This document shows, piece by piece, positions 18,575 through 27,201 of a stretch of 64,000 bases of DNA (its first letter is position 1; every line of letters starts with the position of its first letter). The DNA is from Lysobacterales bacterium (GTDB lineage: Bacteria > Pseudomonadota > Gammaproteobacteria > Xanthomonadales > Wenzhouxiangellaceae). The stretch is from the NCBI GenBank assembly GCA_002722315.1, contig PBLG01000027.1:1-64000 (forward strand). Reading direction: 5' to 3'. The notes under the pieces were generated by a model. It was given only the letters and a program-made list of their open reading frames with translations. It had not been told where the DNA came from and did no database searches. A program made the translations under genes and the position numbers.

Positions 18575-19737
18575 TCATCGAGTCGCTGCTCGATACCGAC
18601 ATCTACAAGTTTTCGATGATGCAGGCGGTGCTGCATCAGTTTCCGGGCGCCGAGGTGGAGTACCGCTTCCGGTGCCGCACGCCCGGACTCGATCTCCGCC
18701 CGCTGCGCCAGGCGCTGGAGCGAGAAATCGAGCACTTGTGCACATTGACGCTCGACCCCGAGGAACTGGATTTCCTCGCGGCCCAACGCTATTTCAAGCC
18801 CGACTTCATCGAGTTTCTCCGCCTGTTCCATCTTCAGTCGCGGTTCGTCGAGGTCGGCGAGGAAGACGAGCAGCTGGCCGTCACCATCCGTGGCCCGTGG
18901 CTGCACACCATACTGTTCGAGGTGCCGTTGCTGGCCATCGTCAGCGAGTTGTACACGCAGCACCGCTACCCGGACCACGATTTTTCCGAGGCTCGGCGAC
19001 GACTGGACGAAAAGATCGAGCAGGTCCGGTCCCTGGACCGGCCGGCCGGATTCGTATTCGCAGACTTCGGCACCCGGCGGCGCTTTTCGCGCAGCTGGCA
19101 CGACGAGGTGGTCGCGACCCTGGCCCGGGAAATTCCCGATAGCCTGCGCGGCACCAGCAACGTGCGTCTGGCACAGGCGCTGGGTCTCGTGCCCATAGGT
19201 ACCATGGCTCACGAATTCATACAGGCCGCCCAGGCGCTGGGACCGCGGCTTGCCGAAACCCAGCGATTCGCCTTCGAGGTCTGGGCGCGCGAGTATCGCG
19301 GCGACCTGGGAATCGCGCTATCCGACACTTACAGTCTGAAGGCCTTCCTGCGCGATTTCGACATGTTCTTCTGCAAGCTGTTCGACGGCGCGCGGCAGGA
19401 TTCCGGCGATCCCATGGCGTGGGGCGAGGCGATGATCGAACACTACGAAAGGAACCGGGTGGATCCGAAAACACGCAACCTGGTCTTTTCCGATTCACTG
19501 ACCATTCCGCGCGCCGCCGAAATCTGGCAGCGCTTCCGCGACCGCATCAACGTTTCGTTCGGCATCGGCACCAACCTCACCCACGACACCGGCACCGACC
19601 CGATCAACATCGTGATCAAGATGACCGAGTGCAACGGGCAGCCGGTGGTCAAGCTTTCCGACTCGCCGGGCAAGATCGTGTCCACCGACCAGCATTACCT
19701 GGCATGGGTGCGCCAGGCGTTCGATGTGCCGGAATGA
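18571..19737 (+). CDS. pncB: Nicotinate phosphoribosyltransferase
   Basis: PncB makes nicotinate mononucleotide from nicotinate and PRPP. The GTG at 18571 overlaps the pncA stop (GTGA) and gives 388 residues starting next to SLLDTDIYKFSMMQAVLHQF, the conserved opening. GTMAHEF (about 210-216) holds the histidine that is phosphorylated in the E. coli enzyme. DGARQDSGDP and GIGTNLTHD complete the active site. A heptamer array starts eight bases after the stop. Confidence 0.95.
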   Translation: MIIESLLDTDIYKFSMMQAVLHQFPGAEVEYRFRCRTPGLDLRPLRQALEREIEHLCTLTLDPEELDFLAAQRYFKPDFIEFLRLFHLQSRFVEVGEEDEQLAVTIRGPWLHTILFEVPLLAIVSELYTQHRYPDHDFSEARRRLDEKIEQVRSLDRPAGFVFADFGTRRRFSRSWHDEVVATLAREIPDSLRGTSNVRLAQALGLVPIGTMAHEFIQAAQALGPRLAETQRFAFEVWAREYRGDLGIALSDTYSLKAFLRDFDMFFCKLFDGARQDSGDPMAWGEAMIEHYERNRVDPKTRNLVFSDSLTIPRAAEIWQRFRDRINVSFGIGTNLTHDTGTDPINIVIKMTECNGQPVVKLSDSPGKIVSTDQHYLAWVRQAFDVPE

Positions 19738-19744
19738 GAACCGC

Positions 19745-20161
19745 GGTTTTAGGTTGTAGGTTGTAGGTTTTACGTTTTAGGTGTTAAGCAAAATCCTTCC
19801 GCAGCTTCCTTGCATCGCAGGCCTTGAAAGCGCCCGGAACCGAACCGCCTTTATCTAAAACCTAGGGAACCTCTGAACAAGTCTGCACGGGCGCGACGGC
19901 GCCTTTGCGGGATGCTCCGGTGCGGCTTTGGTGAGCGCGGTTTGGTTGTTCCAATTAAGCGAGCCAAAGTGCAGCGGAGCGCCCGCAAAGGCCCGTCCCG
20001 AAGGGTTTCGCCGGAAAAGCCGCATCTCGCGCGTTGCGACCCTCGGCCGTAGCTACGGCTACTGTCACTCGCGTCGCACCACACGATCTGCGGCTTTTCC
20101 CACTGAAACGCGCTCCGCGCAGACTTGTTCAGAGGTTTCCTAGCACTTAACCCGTAAAACC
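19745..20161. repeat. Heptamer inverted-arm element after pncB, split by an IS-like insertion
   Basis: The left arm has six heptamers in strict register (GGTTTTA, GGTTGTA, GGTTGTA, GGTTTTA, CGTTTTA, GGTGTTA; 19745-19786). A central segment of about 68 bp follows. The right arm is interrupted at 19866-20139 by the IS-like element. Removing that element with one CTAG copy restores continuous heptamers (CTAAAAC, CTAGCAC, TTAACCC, GTAAAAC). This region and the insertion fill the 485-bp gap between pncB and the patatin-like gene; I see nothing else there. Confidence 0.85.
19866..20139. mobile_element. Non-autonomous IS-like element (MITE-like), copy 1
   Basis: The 274-bp element begins GGAACCTCTGAACAAG and ends with the near-perfect reverse complement, giving terminal inverted repeats of about 20 bp. 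It is flanked by CTAG on both sides (19862-19865 and 20140-20143). It contains no plausible transposase frame. An internal palindrome, GCCGTAGCTACGGC, lies at 20046-20059. A second copy is at 31506-31804. Four-base YTAR duplications are typical of the IS5 group, so mobilisation by an IS5-type transposase elsewhere in the genome is a reasonable inference. Confidence 0.8.
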
Positions 20162-20222
20162 TCCGGTCGGAATCATCCCCCGATTCTTCCATCGTACCGA
20201 ACACCGGTAGTATCCTTTACCC

Positions 20223-21149
20223 ATGACTGACGACAACTCGACCGAATCGCGAACCATGTCCCTCGTGCTGGGTTCCGGCGGGGCCCGCGGGCTTGCGCAT
20301 ATCGGTGCGATCAAGGCGCTGGAGGAACGCGGGTTTCGGATCGAGTCGATTGCCGGCAGCTCGATGGGCGCACTGGTGGGCGGCATGCACGCCGCCGGAC
20401 GGCTGGACGACTATGCCGAGTGGGTGTCGAAGCTGGCTCAGTCCGACGTGTTCAAACTGGTCGACTGGACGTTTTCCGGAGGCGGACTGATTCGGGGTGA
20501 TCGGATCATCAAGAGATTGAAGGACATGGTCGGCGACGCCCGGATCGAGGATTTGCCGATCGATTTCACCGCGGTCGCCGTCGATATCGAGCAGGGGCGG
20601 GAGATCTGGCTGAGCAGGGGATCTCTTTTCGACGCCATACGCGGATCCATAGCGATCCCGGGCCTTTTCACGCCGCACCGCTACCAGGGCAGGCTGCTGG
20701 TCGACGGCGGCATTCTCAATCCGGTGCCGGTGGCGCCGACCATGCGTTCACTGTGCGACTTGACGGTGGTGGTCAACGTCAACGGGCCGATATCGGCGAG
20801 CCGGTCGCGGGCGGCCGCGAAACGGGCCGGAGGCGAAAGCGAAGAGACCGATGACAGCACGCTCACCGAACGCGTCAGGCGATTCTTCAACGACCTCATC
20901 GAGCGCGACGGCTCGGCGGTCGAGGAGAGCGAGCCGGGGCTGGCAGCGATGCTGATGAAATCGCTGGAAACGATGCAGGAAGTCATCACCCGCCAGCACC
21001 TGGCCGTTTTCCGGCCGAGCCTGGTGGTCGAAGTACCCAAGGATGCCTGCATGATCCACGAATTCCACCGCGCAGATGAACTGATCGATCTCGGCTACCG
21101 GCGTACAATCAATGCTCTTGACCGACTCCGGGATCAATCCGATGAATGA
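20223..21149 (+). CDS. Patatin-like phospholipase family protein
   Basis: The 308-residue protein is a patatin-fold serine hydrolase of the RssA type. The oxyanion loop LGSGGARGLAHIG (about 16-28), the nucleophile elbow AGSSMGALVG (catalytic Ser near 44) and the second dyad residue in VDGGILNPVP (about 160-169) are intact. There is no signal peptide. The C-terminal third is helical and charged. Its stop overlaps the next small gene. The substrate is not evident from the sequence. Confidence 0.9.
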   Translation: MTDDNSTESRTMSLVLGSGGARGLAHIGAIKALEERGFRIESIAGSSMGALVGGMHAAGRLDDYAEWVSKLAQSDVFKLVDWTFSGGGLIRGDRIIKRLKDMVGDARIEDLPIDFTAVAVDIEQGREIWLSRGSLFDAIRGSIAIPGLFTPHRYQGRLLVDGGILNPVPVAPTMRSLCDLTVVVNVNGPISASRSRAAAKRAGGESEETDDSTLTERVRRFFNDLIERDGSAVEESEPGLAAMLMKSLETMQEVITRQHLAVFRPSLVVEVPKDACMIHEFHRADELIDLGYRRTINALDRLRDQSDE

Positions 21150-21441
21150 CAACGACATATTGTTCGACGATGCGGCCGACCAGGTCGTCGATCTCGGCAA
21201 CCAGATCGCAGATGCCAATCCCGAGGGCGACCTGTGGGCAATCGCCGACGGCCTCATCGCAGGCGCCGTGCACTTCTGGCTGTATGCACACCTGCCGGAC
21301 GACCAGGCCGACGAGGAGGAAATGGAGGGGCTGATGACGGCATCGGCGCGCATCGACGCGCTGGTCGGCCTGCTGCGCGAATCGGCGATCGACAGCGAGT
21401 ATCTTCACTCGCCCCACGACCTGGACGCCGGACGCGCCTGA
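21142..21441 (+). CDS. Small acidic hypothetical protein, 99 aa (possibly DUF3144-like)
   Basis: This 99-residue acidic protein starts at an ATG overlapping the last bases of the patatin-like gene (ATGAATGA), so the two are probably translated together. The pattern (FDDAADQVVDLGNQIAD, GLIAGAVHFWLYA, acidic DDQADEEEMEG) recalls small DUF3144-type proteins, but I am not certain. No signal peptide or membrane helix is visible. Confidence 0.7.
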   Translation: MNDNDILFDDAADQVVDLGNQIADANPEGDLWAIADGLIAGAVHFWLYAHLPDDQADEEEMEGLMTASARIDALVGLLRESAIDSEYLHSPHDLDAGRA

Positions 21442-21472
21442 AGCCTCGACCCGCCTGGTCTAGTGAGCCGGT

Positions 21473-23185
21473 TCAAGCCTGGCTCTCGACCTCCACCCGG
21501 GCGCGACCTTCGTGCTTGGCCTTGTACATCAAGCGATCGGCGCGCTTGACCAGTTCCGACGGCGACTCGTCGCCGCGGTAATCCACGACGCCGAAGCTCG
21601 CCGATACGCCGTTGCCGTCCGGCGTCCGAATTTCCTGCATGCGCCCGAGCAGTTCGGCCGCGAATGTGCTGCCGCCTTCGCGATCGGTCGCCGGCAGGAT
21701 GATCGCGAACTCCTCGCCGCCCCAGCGCGCGGCAAAATCGGTCTTTCGCAGGCGCGAGAGCAGCAGCTCCGCGACATCGGCCAGCACCTTGTCGCCGGCA
21801 TCGTGGCCGAAGCGATCGTTGACCTGCTTGAAATGGTCGATGTCGAGCAGGACCAACCCCAGCGACCCGCCGTTCCGGCGGGCACGGTCGATTTCCAGCC
21901 TCAGCACTTCGGTGGCGTGCCTGCGGTTCAACAGCCCGGTCAATTCGTCGGTGGTCGCCAGCTCGTTGAGTCGTGCTTCCAGGTCCTTGCGCTGGCTGAT
22001 GTCGATCAGCATGCCGGTCACCCTCAGCGGACGATCATGCGGGTCGCGCTCGGTGACCCGTCCGCGAATGTTGGTCCAGATGTAGCCCCCGGACTTGCGC
22101 CGCATCCGGACATCGGTCTCGAAGAACGGACGGGCACCTGACAGGTGCGCTTCCATTTCATCGACCAGGCGGTCCTCGTCGTCCGGGTGGGCCAGTGCGC
22201 GCACCGACTTCAGACTCGATTCGACCTCGTTCCTGCCATAGCCCAACATGCGCTCGGCAATACCGTTGAAGCTCAGTTCACGGGTGTCCAGGTGCCAGTC
22301 CCACATGCCGAGCTTCGCACCCTCTACGGCCAGCGAAAGGCGCTCTTCGCTTTCGCGCAGCGCCCGCTCGGTACTGATACGCGCCGTGATGTCGGAGAAG
22401 GTGGCGACCACCGAGATAAGCTCTTCGGTGCCTTCGGCGTGCACCGGCTCGGTGCTGATTTCGATCCAGACCTGCCGGCCGTCAGGCCGCTCCATACCCA
22501 TTACGACCTCGCGCTGGGGACGACCCGTGGCCAGCGTCACGGATGCGGGAAACTCTTCCAGCGACATCGGGGTCCCGTCCAGGCGCCAGCAATCGGATTC
22601 GAAATCCGACAACGACAGCGATTCCAGCGCGTGCGGAACGGCGCCCAGGATATGGGCGGCGCGCTGGTTGGCGACCGAAAAGCTTCCGTCCTTCTCGATG
22701 GCGATGACGCCCTCGGCCATAGAACGGATGATGGAGCTCAGCCGGGCCTCGTTTTCCGCCAGTTGCTCGCGAATCTGTCGACTCGCGGTAATGTCGTTGG
22801 CCTGGGTGATGATCAACTCGGGCCGATCCTGATCATCGAGCACCATCGACACGTCCAGCCGCACCCAGACCTCGCGACCGTTGGCGTGCAGATAACGCTT
22901 GTCGAAACGGAAGCTGCTGATTTCCTTCCGGTTCAGGCGGCCGAGCTGCTCGAGGCTTCGCTGGACGTCGTCGGCATGAGTGATCGCGGTGAACGAATTG
23001 CCGATTAGCTCTTCCCGCGAGTAGCCGACCAGCGCGCAAAACGCCGGATTGACCTCCAGCCAGCGGCCCGCGGGCGACTGCAGAGCTATGCCTGCGGCCG
23101 AATGTTCGAACGCACGCGCCAGGCGACCGACTTCGCCTGGATTCATGTCAGCTTGCGGGTGAACGGTTCGGCACGGGCTGCTCAT
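21473..23185 (-). CDS. Triple-PAS diguanylate cyclase
   Basis: The protein (about 570 residues) has three PAS/PAC sensory domains in a row (about 20-135, 140-265, 275-395) followed by a GGDEF domain (about 405-570). The active site is WGGEEF, and an RKTD inhibitory-site motif lies five residues before it, so an active, product-inhibited c-di-GMP synthase is likely. No EAL domain or membrane helix is present. The start is uncertain: an ATG at 23185, one at 23146 and a TTG at 23200 are possible, and none has a strong ribosome site. Confidence 0.92.
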   Translation of the reverse strand: MSSPCRTVHPQADMNPGEVGRLARAFEHSAAGIALQSPAGRWLEVNPAFCALVGYSREELIGNSFTAITHADDVQRSLEQLGRLNRKEISSFRFDKRYLHANGREVWVRLDVSMVLDDQDRPELIITQANDITASRQIREQLAENEARLSSIIRSMAEGVIAIEKDGSFSVANQRAAHILGAVPHALESLSLSDFESDCWRLDGTPMSLEEFPASVTLATGRPQREVVMGMERPDGRQVWIEISTEPVHAEGTEELISVVATFSDITARISTERALRESEERLSLAVEGAKLGMWDWHLDTRELSFNGIAERMLGYGRNEVESSLKSVRALAHPDDEDRLVDEMEAHLSGARPFFETDVRMRRKSGGYIWTNIRGRVTERDPHDRPLRVTGMLIDISQRKDLEARLNELATTDELTGLLNRRHATEVLRLEIDRARRNGGSLGLVLLDIDHFKQVNDRFGHDAGDKVLADVAELLLSRLRKTDFAARWGGEEFAIILPATDREGGSTFAAELLGRMQEIRTPDGNGVSASFGVVDYRGDESPSELVKRADRLMYKAKHEGRARVEVESQA

Positions 23186-23216
23186 ACCATGAACATGCAA
23201 TATTCATACCGATCCG

Positions 23217-23247
23217 GCCGACTTGCCCGGCGGACGGGCAAGTCGGC
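23217..23247 (-). terminator. Hairpin between the M28 peptidase and PAS-GGDEF genes
   Basis: A perfect 13-bp stem (GCCGACTTGCCCG paired with CGGGCAAGTCGGC) encloses a five-base loop. It lies about 40 bp past the stop of the M28 peptidase gene on the minus strand. There is no T-tract, so it may be a rho-assisted terminator or an mRNA 3'-end stabiliser. Confidence 0.6.
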
Positions 23248-23284
23248 TCGATTTTGCGAATCACCGCACTTGGCGGCGCCGGAA

Positions 23285-25012
23285 TCAGGGGCGCTGTCGG
23301 TCCCGGATGGCGCGAAATTCGTTGCCTTCGTACCAATTCGGCCATGCATCCGACTCGGCCAGGTAGCGACCCACCTGGTAGAGCGCCGACGCGTCCTCGG
23401 CAATTCCCCGCAGGTCCCATTCCGGATCGAATACGTCGCCCGGCTTGTGGTACCGGTTGTCCCGGAACTCTCGCTCGATTGCAAGCACGTGCTCGGCGCC
23501 GAGCTCGACGTGCTCCACGCCGCTCTTGGCGTACAGCGCCGGAATCCCGCCACGGGCGAAATTGAAGTGATCGGAGCGATAGTAATAGCCGGCCTCCGGC
23601 GTCGGCTCCTCGACGATATAGCGGTCGGAGGCTTCCAGCGTCGCGGCAAGGATCTCTTCGAGTTCGGACGAGCCGTAGCCGACCACGACCATGTCCTCGG
23701 TGGGACCGGCCATGAAGCTGAACGCATCGAGGTTGATCGCCGCGACCGTATCGGCCGCTGCGAACGCCGGCTCGTTCACGTAATGACGCGAGCCGAGCAG
23801 CCCGTATTCTTCCAGCGTGACCAGCAGAAACATCCCGGTGCGCTCGGCCGGTCCGGCGGCGGCATGCATCCTGGCAAGTTCCAGCACCGCCGCGGTGCCC
23901 GAAGCGTTGTCGATGGCGCCGTTGAAGATGCCGGCCGTGCCCGGCAGCGCCATGTTGCGGCCCAGGTGATCCCAGTGCGCCATGTAGACCACAGCTTCGT
24001 CGGGGCGCTCGGTTCCCGGCAGGCGACCGGCAACGTTGTACGACAGGCCCTCGCGAACGCTGTTGCGAACCTGCGCGGTGACCTGGGCGTCCAGCCCGAC
24101 CGCCTCGAAGCCGGGCTGGGCCGCGCGCGCCTTTTGCGCCTCGTAGTCCAGACCGGCCCGGGCTAACAGGTCGCGCGCGGTGTCCACGGTGATCCAGCCC
24201 TCCAGTGCCATGACCGGCTCATCGCCGCGCGCGGCAAGTTCGAACTGGGCGCCCGACCACGAGTTGGTGACCACCTCCCAGGGATAGGATGCCGGCTCGG
24301 TTTCGTGCACGATCAGTGCCGCGGCGGCGCCCTGTCGAGCGGCCTCTTCGTACTTGTAGGTCCAGCGCCCGTAGTAGGTCATGGCCCGGCCGTTGAACAG
24401 GCCGGAATCGGGCGCCGCGAACCCGGGGTCGTTGACCAGGATCACCACCGTCTTGCCTTTCACGTCGAGACCGGCGTAGTCGTTCCAGTCGTATTCCGGC
24501 GCCACGACGCCGTAGCCGACGAAGACCAGCTCCGAATTCTCGACACCGTGAAAATCGGTGCCCAGGCGGCGCGAGCCTATGATCATCTGCTCGGGATAGG
24601 TCAGCTCGAGCGTTTCACCGCCCTGCTCAACCGAAATCGGCGAACGCTCCTGATTGGTCAGCTCCACCATGGGAACCGGCTGCAGGTAGCTGTCTCCGAA
24701 ACCGGGCTGCAGACCCGCCTCGGCCAGCTGCTCGACCAGGTAGTTCACCGTAAGCCGCTCGCCCCGCGAGCCCGGGGCGCGGCCCTCGAACTCGTCAGAG
24801 GCCAGCGTCTGGAGGTCTTTCGAGTAGCGCTCGATGTCGAATCCCGGCGTCGGCAGCGCCGGGATGGCGTAGCCGGCCGATTCCTCGACCGCCGACACCT
24901 GGGCGTCGGGCTCGGGTTCCGGGGCGACCGGTTCGGGACGGTCGCAGCCGCCCAGTACGAGAAGGCCGGCGAATGCCGCCAGGGCCGGGAAAAAACGATT
25001 TCGAGTATGCAT
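23285..25012 (-). CDS. M28 family metallopeptidase lipoprotein
   Basis: The 575-residue product begins with a lipoprotein signal (AGLLVLGGC). A PA domain (about 145-290) is inserted before the zinc aminopeptidase domain. Expected zinc ligands and catalytic residues appear in MAHWDHLG, GAIDNASGTAAVLE, TLEEYGLLGS and YYRSDHFNFA. The family releases N-terminal amino acids or dipeptides, here probably in the periplasm or on the outer membrane. The ATG at 25012 is preceded directly by a GTG that is also possible; GGAG lies 7-10 bases upstream. Confidence 0.93.
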   Translation of the reverse strand: MHTRNRFFPALAAFAGLLVLGGCDRPEPVAPEPEPDAQVSAVEESAGYAIPALPTPGFDIERYSKDLQTLASDEFEGRAPGSRGERLTVNYLVEQLAEAGLQPGFGDSYLQPVPMVELTNQERSPISVEQGGETLELTYPEQMIIGSRRLGTDFHGVENSELVFVGYGVVAPEYDWNDYAGLDVKGKTVVILVNDPGFAAPDSGLFNGRAMTYYGRWTYKYEEAARQGAAAALIVHETEPASYPWEVVTNSWSGAQFELAARGDEPVMALEGWITVDTARDLLARAGLDYEAQKARAAQPGFEAVGLDAQVTAQVRNSVREGLSYNVAGRLPGTERPDEAVVYMAHWDHLGRNMALPGTAGIFNGAIDNASGTAAVLELARMHAAAGPAERTGMFLLVTLEEYGLLGSRHYVNEPAFAAADTVAAINLDAFSFMAGPTEDMVVVGYGSSELEEILAATLEASDRYIVEEPTPEAGYYYRSDHFNFARGGIPALYAKSGVEHVELGAEHVLAIEREFRDNRYHKPGDVFDPEWDLRGIAEDASALYQVGRYLAESDAWPNWYEGNEFRAIRDRQRP

Positions 25013-25031
25013 CACGGGCGATCTCCGATTT

Positions 25032-25062
25032 TTTCGACGATTATTTCGACGATTGTTTCGAC
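25032..25062. repeat. 12-bp direct repeat upstream of the M28 peptidase gene
   Basis: TTTCGACGATTA, TTTCGACGATTG and a partial TTTCGAC follow each other directly. They lie 20-50 bp upstream of the M28 gene start (minus strand), in the promoter region. They could be tandem regulator sites or simple repeats. Confidence 0.6.
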
Positions 25063-25149
25063 AAATTCAACCGAAGGATTCTAACGCCTGGCGGGGTACG
25101 CCAGGTCCCGCCGCCAATTCGCGTGCAAAGGACTCTGGAGTGGAGGCGG

Positions 25150-25749
25150 TCAGTCCTCGACCACCAGCCTGATTTCGAAGCTCAGGTCGACGCGGTTTCG
25201 AACGAACCCGGGATCGGAAAACTCGCCGGTGCCGACATCGAATCGCAGGCGTTCCACCTCGGCTCCGCCGCGCATGTTGAATTCGCCGCGCGCGACCAGG
25301 TCGTCGCCGTTCGGCGTCAGCGTGAAATTCACGGCCTGCGAGGCCCGGACGCCCTTGAGATCGAGTTCACCGTCGGCCACGTACGCCTCGCCCTCGGCCG
25401 AAATCGATTGGCTTTTCCAGGACGCTTCGGGATACTGGTCGACAGCAAAGAACGCCTCGCCCTTGAGCGTTTCGTCGCGCTCGGGGTTGTCCGTATCGGC
25501 AGAGGAGAACTGCACCCGAACTTCGATCCGACCGTCCGTCGGCCCGCCGTCGGGCATGCAGTATTCCACCGAGAACTGTCCGAACCTGCCGGTGAAGCCG
25601 GTTTCTTCCACCGCGCCTGAAAACACGAGTTCGCCGGTGTCCTGGCTTCCCCGGAAACATTTCACTTCGGCCGCAGCACCCGAGACGGCTGCCAGCATCA
25701 GCACGGCAAGCACCGAGGCCCCGACAGTCGGTAACATTCTCATTTCCAT
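25150..25749 (-). CDS. YceI family periplasmic protein
   Basis: From the ATG at 25749, with GGAGG upstream, the 199-residue product has a signal peptide (ASVLAVLMLAAVSGAAAE). The lipocalin-like YceI beta-barrel follows, with SWKSQSISAEGEAYVADGEL and the alternating strands FTLTPNGDDLVARGEF. YceI proteins bind isoprenoid-type lipids. The start overlaps the end of the cytochrome b561 gene by 10 bp, the classic b561-YceI pair. Confidence 0.88.
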   Translation of the reverse strand: MEMRMLPTVGASVLAVLMLAAVSGAAAEVKCFRGSQDTGELVFSGAVEETGFTGRFGQFSVEYCMPDGGPTDGRIEVRVQFSSADTDNPERDETLKGEAFFAVDQYPEASWKSQSISAEGEAYVADGELDLKGVRASQAVNFTLTPNGDDLVARGEFNMRGGAEVERLRFDVGTGEFSDPGFVRNRVDLSFEIRLVVED

Positions 25750-26294
25750 GGGGGAATCATCCTCCTCAGCAATCCATCCTTGAGCACGAACTGGTGGCGC
25801 AGCGCGGCAAGCACGTGAATCGAGACGAGCGTCGCGATGCCGACCGCAAGCCATTCGTGCACCTCACCGAACACCTTCTCCAGGCGCTCGTCCTGGCCGA
25901 CCAGCGCCGGGATATCGACGAGCCCGAAGAATTCAGGGCCGAAGCCCGCCGCCGAGGTGTAGATCCAGCCGCTGACCGGCATCAAGAGAATCAGCGCGTA
26001 CAACAACCAGTGGGCCGTCGATGCGGTGAATCTTTCCCACGCCGACATGCTCGACGGAAAAGGCGGCGGCCGATTGAACGCCCGCCAAAACAGACGCACG
26101 ACCACCAGCGCCAGGACCGTCATGCCTATCGACTTGTGCTGGTTGACCAGGGTGAACTGCGCACGGATCGATTCGGTTTCGTCGATCCGCCAGGCCCAGA
26201 CGAACTGGACCGCGATGCCGGCCGCCACCAGCCAGTGCAGCGCCTGGGCAATCAGCCCGTAGGTGCGCTGCGTATTTCCAAGCGGCACTTTCAT
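25740..26294 (-). CDS. Cytochrome b561
   Basis: The 184-residue membrane protein has four transmembrane segments with histidines in QALHWLV, VNQHKSIG, STAHWLLY and EVHEWLA, the pattern of bacterial diheme cytochrome b561 (CybB type). Such proteins pass electrons from quinol or superoxide across the inner membrane. It is co-transcribed with the YceI gene downstream and diverges from a second YceI-type lipoprotein gene. Confidence 0.92.
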   Translation of the reverse strand: MKVPLGNTQRTYGLIAQALHWLVAAGIAVQFVWAWRIDETESIRAQFTLVNQHKSIGMTVLALVVVRLFWRAFNRPPPFPSSMSAWERFTASTAHWLLYALILLMPVSGWIYTSAAGFGPEFFGLVDIPALVGQDERLEKVFGEVHEWLAVGIATLVSIHVLAALRHQFVLKDGLLRRMIPPWK

Positions 26295-26341
26295 CAGGGC
26301 AGGCTACCATCTGGTTTGATGGAAACGATACGGCATTGACC

Positions 26342-27097
26342 ATGAACATGTTGTTGCGAATGTCGCTGCGCTGTTCGGTGCAAGCGGCTTCGCGATCGTT
26401 CGGGCGCGTCTTCGCGCTCGGGACGCTCGCGATCCTGGTCGGTTGCGCCGCCCCGCCGCAGCGCAATCTCGAGGAATCGGCCTCCGTCGCCTGGCCGTCT
26501 TTTGCCGCGCCGCAAGCGGCGGAGCGGGTATACCGTGTCGATACAGCGGCTTCGGAACTGCGGATCCGGGTCGACCCCGAAGGCGCGATGGCACGCCTGG
26601 GCCACAGCCACATCATCGGTGGCAGCGTCCTGAGCGGAATGGTGGTGCTCGGCGACGGGCACCGGAGCGCTCGCCTGGACCTGCGACTCGACGCCTCGGC
26701 ACTGGAAGTCGACAGACCGCAGTGGCGCGCCGAGGCCGGGCTGAAAGCCGAGCTGGACGAAGCGGCGATTTCAGGCACGCGGGACAACATGCTCGGCGAG
26801 CGTGTGCTGGACGCGAAACGGCATCCGGAAATCGCGATTCGATCGATCGGCGTCGAGGGTCCCGCGTGGTTGCCGGATGTGACGGTACGCATACGCGTTC
26901 GCGGCCAGGTACGCGAGGTCGTCGTTCCGGTCGCCGTCAAGCTCGCGGGCACGCGACTGACGGCCAGCGGCATGCTGGACCTCCTGCAGTCCGATTTCGG
27001 CATCGAACCTTTCTCGACCGCCGGGGGGGCATTGCGCGTTTCCGACCGGATGCGAATCCGCTTCAGGATCATCGCCGAAAACGCCGCCGGACAATGA
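26342..27097 (+). CDS. YceI-like lipoprotein
   Basis: The 251-residue product has a lipoprotein signal (LGTLAILVGCAAPP) and a YceI-type domain: YRVDTAASELRIRVDPEG, ARLGHSHIIGGSVLSG, TRDNMLGERVLDAKRHPEI and the terminal SDFGIEPFS. It lies divergent from the b561-YceI pair, so three functionally related genes cluster here. A TTG six bases upstream is a weaker start. Confidence 0.88.
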   Translation: MNMLLRMSLRCSVQAASRSFGRVFALGTLAILVGCAAPPQRNLEESASVAWPSFAAPQAAERVYRVDTAASELRIRVDPEGAMARLGHSHIIGGSVLSGMVVLGDGHRSARLDLRLDASALEVDRPQWRAEAGLKAELDEAAISGTRDNMLGERVLDAKRHPEIAIRSIGVEGPAWLPDVTVRIRVRGQVREVVVPVAVKLAGTRLTASGMLDLLQSDFGIEPFSTAGGALRVSDRMRIRFRIIAENAAGQ

Positions 27098-27162
27098 CTT
27101 CCGCCATCGATCCCGAATGACACGGCGGCAGGACTGGTCCGGAGGTCGCGCTGCGATGTTGC

Positions 27163-27168
27163 TATGAT
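27163..27168 (+). promoter_or_regulatory. Candidate extended -10 promoter of the AbgT gene
   Basis: TGCTATGAT (an extended -10 with TATGAT) lies 33 bp before the GTG start of the AbgT-type transporter. A -35 box is not clear. Confidence 0.35.
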
Positions 27169-27201
27169 GCGCGATTCGAAAATCAGTCAGGAAGTCCGCC
27201 A

